A stretch of DNA of 54,766 bases from Clostridiales bacterium (lineage in GTDB: Bacteria; Bacillota; Clostridia; Lachnospirales; Lachnospiraceae): NCBI GenBank assembly GCA_018374355.1, contig JAHAFI010000020.1, positions 1 through 54,766 on the forward strand. The letters run 5' to 3'. Below are positions 43,526-51,939 of the stretch, one piece after another. Position numbers and translations under genes: made by a program. Below the pieces are notes generated by a model that did no database searches, was not told where the DNA came from, and saw nothing but the letters and a program-made list of their open reading frames with translations. The first letter of the stretch is position 1. Every line of letters starts with the position of its first letter.

Positions 43526-45169
43526 GTGAAAGAAGAAAAATTATATCATGCTGCGGTCTATCTTCGATTGTCAAGAGATGATGAAGATGTAGACGGTACT
43601 CATAAGACAATTAGCAATAGCATAGCATCCCAACGAGAATTGGCTTGTTCTTTTGTTCAGGAACAGAAGGATATGGAGTTATATGACATCTATATTGATG
43701 ACGGATACTCCGGAACCAGTTTTGAACGTCCGGCATTTAAACGAATGATGGCGGACATCGAAGCAGGTTATGTGAATTGTGTAATAGTGAAAGATTTATC
43801 CAGATTTGGACGAGATTATATAGAAGCCGGGCGGTTCATTCAGAAGACCTTCCCGGCTTTTTCTGTGCGTTTCATTGCGCTTACGGATCATTACGATAGT
43901 CTGACGGCTGACAGGAACACAACATCACTTGTTGTTCCGGTAAAAAATTTTGTGAACGATTCGTATTGCTGCGATATTTCCGGTAAAGTGAGAAGCCATC
44001 AGCAGGTAAAAAGAGAACAGGGAAAATTTATCGGGGCATTTGCGGCTTATGGATACTGTAAAGATAAAGAGGATAAGAATAAACTTGTACCGGATAGTTA
44101 TGCTGCAGGGATTGTAAAAAATATATTTGCATGGAAACTGGAAGGTATGAGTAACCTTGGAATTGCGAAACGATTAAATGAACTGGGTATACTCTCGCCT
44201 TTAGAATATAAAAAATCTCTGGGAGAAAATTATGCGACAGGATTCCACACCAGAACAGTATCCAAATGGTCTGCGGTTACGGTGAAACGGATTTTGACAA
44301 ATGAGATTTATACCGGAACAATGGTGCAGGGAAAACGTGAAAAAGTGAATTACAAAGTAGATAAGGTTATAGAGAAAACGGAGAACGAATGGACAAAAGT
44401 AGCAAATACACACGAGGCAATTATTTCAGAAAATGATTATCAGAATGTGCAGAGACTGCTTCAGGTTGATACAAGAGCTGCGAACGGAAAAACGAAAGCT
44501 CATATTTTTTCTGGATTATTGTTTTGCGGGGATTGTAAAGAAACAATGATTCGCCGTGTCAATAAATATAAAGGAACTGAGAAACTGTACTATATTTGTT
44601 CAACCAGCAACAGAGTAGAAGGATGCAGCAGACACAGCATAGAAGAAAAGGATCTGAAAGAAATTGTTTTTCGGATTTTGAGAACACAGGTGGCTCTGTT
44701 CATTGATGTGAACCGACAGGTACAGCATATTCAGAAAATGGAAGTGAATTTTGAAGAAGTATCTAAATTTGATAAAGAAATAGAACGATTGCGGAACGAA
44801 CAGGATAAATATCTGGAGCTTCGGGCGGGCCTTTATGAAGATTTGAAAATGCATGTCATTACTCAGGAGGATTACAAAAATTTTTGTGAAATATATGAAA
44901 AGCAATATGAAGAAGCACGGACAGCATTGCAGAAACAGGAAGAGATGATAAAAAAATTGTTTCGGAATGGATTGGAATCAGGTGTGAAACTGGAACGTAT
45001 GAAAGAAGTTATGCAGCTTTCAGAATTAAATCGGGATGCACTGCTTACTTTTGTAGAGCGGATTGAAGTGTATGAAAATAAAAAAGTTCACGTGCAGTTC
45101 CGCAACCGAGAAGAATTTCAGAAAATGCTGGTATTGGCAGAGTTTGTGAAATCCGGGGAGGTGGAGTAA
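43526..45169 (+). CDS. Large serine recombinase 1 of element 2
   Basis: A 547-residue large serine recombinase, closely related to the one at 35172. It has the catalytic serine in YLRLSRDDED, the arginine motif DLSRFGRDYIEAGRFIQK, a recombinase domain, a zinc ribbon (LFCGDCKETMIRR, then CSTSNRVEGC) and a coiled coil from about residue 405. It starts at a GTG with CAGGAGG upstream. Residues appear intact. The next recombinase gene begins directly after the stop codon. Confidence 0.93.
   Translation: MKEEKLYHAAVYLRLSRDDEDVDGTHKTISNSIASQRELACSFVQEQKDMELYDIYIDDGYSGTSFERPAFKRMMADIEAGYVNCVIVKDLSRFGRDYIEAGRFIQKTFPAFSVRFIALTDHYDSLTADRNTTSLVVPVKNFVNDSYCCDISGKVRSHQQVKREQGKFIGAFAAYGYCKDKEDKNKLVPDSYAAGIVKNIFAWKLEGMSNLGIAKRLNELGILSPLEYKKSLGENYATGFHTRTVSKWSAVTVKRILTNEIYTGTMVQGKREKVNYKVDKVIEKTENEWTKVANTHEAIISENDYQNVQRLLQVDTRAANGKTKAHIFSGLLFCGDCKETMIRRVNKYKGTEKLYYICSTSNRVEGCSRHSIEEKDLKEIVFRILRTQVALFIDVNRQVQHIQKMEVNFEEVSKFDKEIERLRNEQDKYLELRAGLYEDLKMHVITQEDYKNFCEIYEKQYEEARTALQKQEEMIKKLFRNGLESGVKLERMKEVMQLSELNRDALLTFVERIEVYENKKVHVQFRNREEFQKMLVLAEFVKSGEVE
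43825..43862 (+). other. Terminator-like hairpin inside the element 2 recombinase 1 gene
   Basis: AGCCGGG (43825-43831) pairs with CCCGGCT (43852-43858), followed by five T. It is at the same codons as the hairpin at 35468 in element 1. Confidence 0.5.
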
Positions 45170-46816
45170 GTGGCACGAACATCAAAACGAAAAACACAGC
45201 TTTCCTGTTATGAAGTGAAGATTGACAAGATGGAGATAATGCATTTTCAGACTGCTGTTTATGCCAGATTATCTGTAGACAGCACAGAGAAGAAAAATGA
45301 GTCTATTGAAAATCAGATTGCTGTGGCAGAAAAGTACATTAATGAAAACCCGAATATGACGATTGCTGGTATCTATACAGATTTGGGAGCAACAGGAACA
45401 GATTTTGAAAGAACAGGTTTTCAAAAGATGCTGATGGATATCCGGATGAAAAAAATTAACTGTGTTGTCGTAAAGGATTTCTCCAGATTCGGAAGAAATT
45501 ATATAGAAACGGGAAATTATCTGGAGAAGATTTTTCCATTTATGGGAGTAAGATTTATTTCTGTGACAGATCAGTATGATAGTCTGCGGGCAAGTGACAG
45601 TAATGAAAAGATGGGAACGAATCTGAAAAATATTGTGAACGAACTGTATGCAAGAGATATTGCAATCCGTGTGGAAACATCAAAAAGAGAAAAACTGAAA
45701 CAGGGCAGCTATGTTGGAGGAATACCTTCTTACGGTTTTACAAAGAAAAAGACAGGGGATAAGTGTATTTTGATTCCGGAGCAGGGAACCAGTGAAATTG
45801 TGCGTTCCATTTATGGACTGTATGATTCAGGAATGGGACTCATGGAAATTATCCGGGATTTGTATGAGAAGAAGATTCACAGACCTACGGAATATCAGAG
45901 AACAGGACACATTTACGCTGAAGAGGGGGATGTATTAAAACAGTGGTCGGAGACAACACTAGCCTCGATGCTGACAAATCCGGTTTATATTGGAACATTG
46001 ATTCAAAAGCAGGGAAAAGTAGAATTACCAATTATTGTGGAGAATGCTCATGAAACGATTGTTTCAAATGAATTATTTTACAGAGTAGCCGCGAAGTTTG
46101 AAAAGAGCAAAAAGGATAGAAGCATTTTTCAAATAAAGGGTGAGACAGAGCCGGATATTTTCCGAGAGATCTTATTTTGCGGCGAATGTGGTCATAAACT
46201 AAAAAGAGTCTGTACTGCGAAGAAGCAGTCCTATAATCAAATATTAAACAGATATGTATATGGGTGTCCGAATATCGGAAGAATAGATGAACAGAAATGT
46301 GAAAGCCATTATATTCCGGCGAAGACCATAGAAAAAATTGTTCTTGAGACTGTGAAAAAAGAGTTTGCATTGAGTAAAGCGAAAATGAAGGATTACATAG
46401 CATTTAACCATGAAATTATGAAAGAGAAAAAAGAAAAATTACAAAGCGAAGAGACCGTCATGAGAAAAAAGATGGAAGGTATTCAAAGTGAAATCACCAG
46501 CTGTTATATAAGATATCGTCAGAACAAAATTTCTCAAGAAGCATTTTTAGAGATTAAGAAGGAAAGGAGGGATATTCTGGAAAAATCGCAAATGAAGATA
46601 TCGTCAGAATCACAGCAGATAGATAGAAAAGAAGAACAGATAAATGCGGCAATCCGTTCCTTGATTAAATGGAATGGACAGAGTACCTTAGATGCAGAAT
46701 TTATTTCTGTGTTGATAAAGAGGATAGACGTGTATTCCGATCAGAGAGTAGAGATTCAGTTTAATTTCAGGAAGGAAGAGTTGTTTCTAAGTCGGGAAGG
46801 AGGTACCGGAAGATGA
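45170..46816 (+). CDS. Large serine recombinase 2 of element 2
   Basis: A 548-residue large serine recombinase starting at a GTG 8 bp after GGGGAGG. An extra N-terminal tail of about 27 residues precedes the catalytic domain, which has the serine in VYARLSVDSTEKK and the arginine motif DFSRFGRNYIETGNYLEK. A zinc ribbon (LFCGECGHKLKRVC, then YGCPN and KCESH) and a charged coiled coil follow. It is the counterpart of the element 1 protein at 36831. It overlaps the next gene by 4 bp. Confidence 0.92.
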   Translation: MARTSKRKTQLSCYEVKIDKMEIMHFQTAVYARLSVDSTEKKNESIENQIAVAEKYINENPNMTIAGIYTDLGATGTDFERTGFQKMLMDIRMKKINCVVVKDFSRFGRNYIETGNYLEKIFPFMGVRFISVTDQYDSLRASDSNEKMGTNLKNIVNELYARDIAIRVETSKREKLKQGSYVGGIPSYGFTKKKTGDKCILIPEQGTSEIVRSIYGLYDSGMGLMEIIRDLYEKKIHRPTEYQRTGHIYAEEGDVLKQWSETTLASMLTNPVYIGTLIQKQGKVELPIIVENAHETIVSNELFYRVAAKFEKSKKDRSIFQIKGETEPDIFREILFCGECGHKLKRVCTAKKQSYNQILNRYVYGCPNIGRIDEQKCESHYIPAKTIEKIVLETVKKEFALSKAKMKDYIAFNHEIMKEKKEKLQSEETVMRKKMEGIQSEITSCYIRYRQNKISQEAFLEIKKERRDILEKSQMKISSESQQIDRKEEQINAAIRSLIKWNGQSTLDAEFISVLIKRIDVYSDQRVEIQFNFRKEELFLSREGGTGR

Positions 46817-48357
46817 TGGCTGAGTTGCAGATAGCTCTTTATATGCGGCTCTCATTGGAAGATGAGAGAGAAGGAGACGAAAGCAATAGTATTTCCAATC
46901 AGAGGATTTTGTTGAGAAGCTTCGTGGCAGAGAAATTTGCCGGTCAGGCATATAAGGTTCGGGAATTTGTTGATGACGGGTATTCGGGAACAAATTTTGA
47001 AAGACCGGAAGTGACAGAACTTCTTAACGATGTGAGAGATGGGAAAATAAACTGCCTTGTTGTGAAGGATTTTTCGAGATTTTCTAGAGATTATATTGAA
47101 ATGGGAACCTATTTGGAACAGATATTTCCATTTTTGGAGGTTCGCTTTATTGCTGTTAATGACAGGTATGACAGCGGTGAATTTATCGGAAAAACAGCAG
47201 GAATGAGCAATGCTTTTAAGTATCTTGTAAATGATCTGTATGCAAAAGATATTTCTGTAAAAGTAAAATCAACCCTGGATATGAAAAAGGAAAAAGGAGT
47301 TTATGCCAATGGCAGTACACCATTTGGTTATCAGAAATTACCGGAAGACTGTCATCGGCTTGTTCCTGTAGAACCGGAAGCAGAAATCGTGAGAAGGATT
47401 TTCCAGCTGACAATGGAGGGTTATACTTCCTCTCAGATTGCAAAAAAATTGAATGCGGAAGGAGTAAAGACACCAATCGAATATAAGATGGCGAGAGGAA
47501 TCACTCGCATGAATCCGAAAGGGAACAGGTTTATCTGGGATGGTTCTACCATCTGTCAAATGCTTCGCAATGACTTTTATGCAGGTGATTATGTTTATGG
47601 AAAATATGAAACAGCAGAAGTAGGTGGAAAACCGAAATTAAAGCCGAGAAATGAATGGAAAATCAAAAGAAATCATCATACTCCGCTCATAGACAGGGAA
47701 AGTTTTGAGCAGGTGCAGAAAAGTCGGGACCGGGTAAAAAGCGAACAGAAAAGAAAGAAACATCCGTTGACCGGAAAAATCGTATGCGGGCATTGCGGGA
47801 AGGCATTGAAAATAGAACCTACGCTGAATCCTTATTTTTTCTGTGGAACTCAGTACAAAACAGAATCACCGGAGTGTGCATATCAGATAAGTGTCATGTA
47901 TATAGAACAGGTGGTGCTGTATGCACTGCAGCAGGAGATTGTAAGGCAAGTGGATGTAGAAGTGATGCAGAAAGCGATAAGCGAAAAATTGCGAGAGAAA
48001 TACGTGAAACTTTTACAGGAACGTGAGCGGATTTTGGATGCAGAGAAGCAGATTCAAAAAGAAAAGCTGGAAATGTATGAGCAGTATAAGAAGAACAAAA
48101 TTACAGAGGAGGAATATCTGGATGCCCGAAAACAATTGGGTGAGAGCGTGGAGACTATCGTGAGGGAGAGGAAAGAGATTGAAGAACAAATTCACTGGAT
48201 AGAGCGTGAGTTGGAAGAGATAAACGCAGATTCGGGTAAGGTGTGGGAGAATGTGAACATTACAGAGCTGGATCAGAATGTGGCAGATACGTTTATTGAG
48301 GAGATAAGAGTGTGGGATGAGAAAAAGGTGGAGATTGTGTGGAGGTTTTGCGGATAG
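46813..48357 (+). CDS. Large serine recombinase 3 of element 2
   Basis: A 514-residue large serine recombinase. The serine is in LYMRLSLEDERE, the arginine motif is DFSRFSRDYIEMGTYLEQ, and a zinc ribbon (KIVCGHCGKALKIEP, then YFFCGT) and a coiled coil (about 390-470) follow. GGAGG lies 9 bp before the ATG. It is the counterpart of the protein at 38464. In contrast to element 1, no attachment site is recognisable after its stop codon. Confidence 0.92.
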   Translation: MMAELQIALYMRLSLEDEREGDESNSISNQRILLRSFVAEKFAGQAYKVREFVDDGYSGTNFERPEVTELLNDVRDGKINCLVVKDFSRFSRDYIEMGTYLEQIFPFLEVRFIAVNDRYDSGEFIGKTAGMSNAFKYLVNDLYAKDISVKVKSTLDMKKEKGVYANGSTPFGYQKLPEDCHRLVPVEPEAEIVRRIFQLTMEGYTSSQIAKKLNAEGVKTPIEYKMARGITRMNPKGNRFIWDGSTICQMLRNDFYAGDYVYGKYETAEVGGKPKLKPRNEWKIKRNHHTPLIDRESFEQVQKSRDRVKSEQKRKKHPLTGKIVCGHCGKALKIEPTLNPYFFCGTQYKTESPECAYQISVMYIEQVVLYALQQEIVRQVDVEVMQKAISEKLREKYVKLLQERERILDAEKQIQKEKLEMYEQYKKNKITEEEYLDARKQLGESVETIVRERKEIEEQIHWIERELEEINADSGKVWENVNITELDQNVADTFIEEIRVWDEKKVEIVWRFCG

Positions 48358-48412
48358 TTTATTATGATACCAGTGGATTCGATGGATTTGAAAAACTGGA
48401 GTGAGTGATTGT

Positions 48413-48440
48413 AAAAAATAGCGAGTTCTCGCTATTTTTT
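48413..48440. terminator. Bidirectional intrinsic terminator after the recombinase operon
   Basis: AAAAAATAGCGAG and CTCGCTATTTTTT form a perfect 13-bp stem around TT, with the A and T runs giving terminator function in both directions. It separates the recombinase operon from the restriction-type cluster. Confidence 0.85.
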
Positions 48441-48442
48441 GC

Positions 48443-48470
48443 TTGATATCGTGTGCATTTATGATATACT
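48443..48470 (+). promoter_or_regulatory. Promoter of the regulator-helicase-methyltransferase operon
   Basis: TTGATA (48443-48448) and TATACT (48465-48470), 16 bp apart, lie just after the terminator and about 65 bp before the first gene. Confidence 0.65.
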
Positions 48471-48536
48471 AAATGGTAAGTGAAGATAAGAGAAAATAGT
48501 TTAAATAAAAGATGAATTCTATTTGGAGGAATGATA

Positions 48537-48773
48537 ATGGCGATTTCATATAGTAAATTATTTAAATTGCTGATTGATAGAAAAATGAAGAAAAAAGAGT
48601 TATGTGAACTGGCACAGATAAGTTCAAGTACCTTAAGTAAGATGGGGAGAGATGAGATAGTCTCCATGGAAGTAATTGCTAAAATCTGTTTAAAATTGAA
48701 TTGTACTGTTGATGATATCCTTGAAATTATGCCAGATGGGAACGAAAGAAAAATGGAGGCGCAAGATGAATAA
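48537..48773 (+). CDS. Small Cro/C1-type helix-turn-helix regulator
   Basis: A 78-residue DNA-binding protein with a Cro/C1 helix-turn-helix (KKKELCELAQISSSTLSKMGR) and a second helix pair ending IAKICLKLNCTVDDILEIMP. This type commonly acts as the controller of restriction or phage-defence operons, delaying or limiting their expression. I use the ATG at 48537, 8 bp after TTGGAGG; an in-frame ATG at 48531 is too close to it. It overlaps the helicase gene by 8 bp, so it is cotranscribed. Confidence 0.85.
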   Translation: MAISYSKLFKLLIDRKMKKKELCELAQISSSTLSKMGRDEIVSMEVIAKICLKLNCTVDDILEIMPDGNERKMEAQDE

Positions 48774-51700
48774 TACAGATACCAAATTTTTTACAAATGA
48801 ACCGGAAAGAGATTTGTATAGTAGATTTTCAGCTATTTTAAGGAGTAATACGCAGTTTTTTGATATTCTAGTGGGATATTTTAGGTCTAGTGGATTTTTT
48901 AAAATGTATGAAGCATTGAAAGATGTTGAGAAAATTAGAATACTAATAGGCTTAAATGTAGATCATTTTACCGTAAAAATAATTGAACGTGCATGTAATG
49001 AAACAAAAATTGCAGCAGTTTCAATGGCTGATGGTAAGGAGCTGGTTGCGAAGGAAATCGAAAAAGAATTTGTAGAGGCAGCTAGTTCTGAAGAAGTGGA
49101 AAGAGGTGTTCGTGTTTTCTTGGATTGGCTGAAATCCGGAAAACTTGAAATGCGTATGTATACAGAAGCGCCTATTCATGCCAAAGTGTATATTATGAGA
49201 AAATATCAGGAAAAGGTTCCGGATACTTTCGGAAGTGTGATTACCGGTTCCAGTAATTTTTCAGAAGCTGGTTTAATTAATAATTTGGAATTTAATGTGG
49301 AACTGAAAGATTATCCAGATGTAAAGTTTGCCTTAGATAAATTTGAAGAGTTATGGGGAAAAGGTATAGATATTCGAGATACGTATATTGAGACTGTGGA
49401 ACGGAATACTTGGATGCGAGAAGATATCACACCATACCAGCTTTATTTGAAAACTCTTTATGAATTTTTTAAAGAAGAGATAAATGCAGATAAAGAAAAT
49501 TTTGAAACACTTCTACCAGAAGGATATATGCGTCTTCAATATCAGTTGGATGCTGTTACTCAGGCAAGACAAAAATTGGATGCATATAACGGCGTTTTTA
49601 TTTCGGATGTTGTGGGTTTAGGCAAGACATATATTTGTGCTATGCTTGCAAATAGTTTTAATAGAAATACATATAAATTGTTTATTTGCCCTCCGGTGCT
49701 TGTGGATTATTGGCGTAGTGTTCTTCAAGAATTTGATGTTTCACGGTGTGATGTGGAATCTCTTGGAAAAATTGATCAGATTATTGCACGAGGAACGGAT
49801 AAATATTCATATGTTTTTGTAGATGAAGCGCACCGCTTTCGAAATAGTGGAACAGAAGCCTATACAGAATTACACCAGGTGTGTCGTGGAAAAAAAGTTA
49901 TATTAATTTCTGCGACGCCAATTAATAATTATACCAGTGATGTTGAAAATCAGATTTATTTATTTCAAGCAAAACAAAGCGGTACAATTAATGGAATAAA
50001 GAATATAGAAGGCTTTTTCCGAGGATTGAATTCTAAATTAACTAAAAAACCGAAAGGTTCCATTGCTTATATGGAGCAGTTGCGTGCGAATTCTGAAGAA
50101 ATCAGAGATAAGCTGATTCGGGAGGTTATGATTCGTCGTACTCGTAGTGAAATTCAACAATACTACGCAGATGATTTGGAAAAGCAGGGGTTAGTTTTTC
50201 CTAAAGCGGGAAGTCCGGAAAAGATTATTTACTCTTTTGATGATGAAACAGATGATGCATTTAATCAGACTATTAGTATCATTAAAGATTTCAAGTATTC
50301 CAGATATATGCCGCTTACATACCTGAGAGATCAGAAAAAATATGCTACACTGATTACTGGCCAGAAAAATATGGGCGGTTTTATGAAAGGAATTATGGTC
50401 AAACGTTTAGAAAGTAGTTTTTATGCATTTCGGAAGACGTTAGACAGGTTTGTGGAATCGTATCAGAAGTTTATTGATATGTTTAAAACTGGAAAAGTAT
50501 ATATTAGTAAAAAGGTCAATGTATATGATTTGTTGGATGATGGTGATACTGCAAAATTAATGTATTTAATTGAACAGCAGGATGTGATGAAATTTGATGC
50601 TAAGGAATTTTCATCACAGTTTATCCGTGATTTGCAGGCGGATCTTTCGCAACTTCGTTCATTGCAAATGATTTGGGATATGATTGCAATAGATCCTAAG
50701 TTGGAAGAATTTAAAACTACATTAAAGACTAATGCGGTTATTAAAGGCAAAAAAACGATTATATTTACGGAGTCGAAAGAGACAGCGGAATATTTGTATG
50801 ATAATTTACAAGATATGTATGGTGAAAGAATTGTCTATTTTAGCGGTCAGAGCAGTAAAGCTTTAAAAGTAGAGATTGAAGATAGCTTTAATCCTAAGAA
50901 TAAGAGTAAAAATAATGACAAATATGATTTGCTGGTTACAACAGATGTTTTAGCAGAGGGAATTAATTTGCATCGAGCCAATGTCCTTGTTAATTATGAT
51001 CTTCCATGGAATCCAACAAGGATTATGCAGCGTGTAGGTCGTATCAATCGCGTGGGAACAGAATTTGATCGCATATATGTATTCAATTTTTTCCCAACAG
51101 CGCAGAGTAAAAAGCAGATGCCATTGGAAGAACGTATTCTCGAAAAATTACAGGCATTTCATGATACTCTTGGCGAAGATTTTAAATACTTATCCGATGA
51201 AGAAGAAGTATCTTCGAAGAAACTTTTCTCTGATTTAACATCAGATCTCGATGGTGAGGAAGAAAGTACAAATCCGGAATTGGCTTTTTTAGGAGTTATA
51301 CGACAGATTAGAGATAATGATCCACAGTTGTTTTCGATGATAAAACGTCTTCCGAAAAAAGCAAAAGCGGGTAAAGTATCGGATAATGTGGATTCGTCAT
51401 CAACAATTACTTTTATTCGCAAGGGAGCATTGAAATCATTTTTTATTTGTGCTGAAGAAGCAAAACAGATTTCCTTTATGCAGGCAATTTCTTGCATCAA
51501 ATCGGAATTAGAAGATAAAAGAGTTAATATATCGAGTGAATTTTATCAACATCTTCATAAAAATAACATAGCATTTGATGAAATGCTTGTTGCAGAGAAA
51601 GAAGTTTCTACAGAAAAAGTAATGGTGGGTGGAAACGATGCAAAGGTGATTAGGTTGCTAAAAGCAATTAAGTCGGAGCCAACTTTGACAGACGATCAAG

Positions 51701-51939
51701 AAAACAAGATAGAGCAGTTGATTGGATTGTGGGAGAACGGTGAAATACCGGCAAAAGTTTCAAAAGATGTTATGAAGAAAAGCAAAGTAACAACAAATAT
51801 TTTGGAACTTTATTATGAAATTCTGAAGTTGGTGCCGGATACATATTTTGGTGAGACGAAGAGAGAACAAGCAGTAGTTGATGGGGAAAAACAGGTGATT
51901 TTATCATGCTATTTAAAAACGGGAGGTTCAAGTAAATGA
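48766..51939 (+). CDS. PLD-domain and SNF2-like helicase protein of a restriction/defence system
   Basis: A 1057-residue protein with a phospholipase-D-like nuclease domain at its N-terminus (HAKVYI at 138-143 and GSSNFSEAGL) and a superfamily 2 helicase: Walker A VGLGKT (283-288), DEAH (353-356), ISATPINNY, then ITFTESKETAEYLY-like and TDVLAEGINLHRA segments and QRVGRINRVG. Only one HKD-type motif is clear, so nuclease activity is not certain. TGGAGG lies before the ATG at 48766. The adenine methyltransferase gene overlaps its stop (ATGA), so the two work together, probably as translocase/nuclease and modification parts. The A/T-rich codon use differs from element 1 cargo. Confidence 0.87.
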   Translation: MNNTDTKFFTNEPERDLYSRFSAILRSNTQFFDILVGYFRSSGFFKMYEALKDVEKIRILIGLNVDHFTVKIIERACNETKIAAVSMADGKELVAKEIEKEFVEAASSEEVERGVRVFLDWLKSGKLEMRMYTEAPIHAKVYIMRKYQEKVPDTFGSVITGSSNFSEAGLINNLEFNVELKDYPDVKFALDKFEELWGKGIDIRDTYIETVERNTWMREDITPYQLYLKTLYEFFKEEINADKENFETLLPEGYMRLQYQLDAVTQARQKLDAYNGVFISDVVGLGKTYICAMLANSFNRNTYKLFICPPVLVDYWRSVLQEFDVSRCDVESLGKIDQIIARGTDKYSYVFVDEAHRFRNSGTEAYTELHQVCRGKKVILISATPINNYTSDVENQIYLFQAKQSGTINGIKNIEGFFRGLNSKLTKKPKGSIAYMEQLRANSEEIRDKLIREVMIRRTRSEIQQYYADDLEKQGLVFPKAGSPEKIIYSFDDETDDAFNQTISIIKDFKYSRYMPLTYLRDQKKYATLITGQKNMGGFMKGIMVKRLESSFYAFRKTLDRFVESYQKFIDMFKTGKVYISKKVNVYDLLDDGDTAKLMYLIEQQDVMKFDAKEFSSQFIRDLQADLSQLRSLQMIWDMIAIDPKLEEFKTTLKTNAVIKGKKTIIFTESKETAEYLYDNLQDMYGERIVYFSGQSSKALKVEIEDSFNPKNKSKNNDKYDLLVTTDVLAEGINLHRANVLVNYDLPWNPTRIMQRVGRINRVGTEFDRIYVFNFFPTAQSKKQMPLEERILEKLQAFHDTLGEDFKYLSDEEEVSSKKLFSDLTSDLDGEEESTNPELAFLGVIRQIRDNDPQLFSMIKRLPKKAKAGKVSDNVDSSSTITFIRKGALKSFFICAEEAKQISFMQAISCIKSELEDKRVNISSEFYQHLHKNNIAFDEMLVAEKEVSTEKVMVGGNDAKVIRLLKAIKSEPTLTDDQENKIEQLIGLWENGEIPAKVSKDVMKKSKVTTNILELYYEILKLVPDTYFGETKREQAVVDGEKQVILSCYLKTGGSSK

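Noticed and set aside
48358..48536. Right end of element 2 directly after recombinase 3
   Set aside because: No sequence like the element 1 right end and no continuation of the protease frame is found here.
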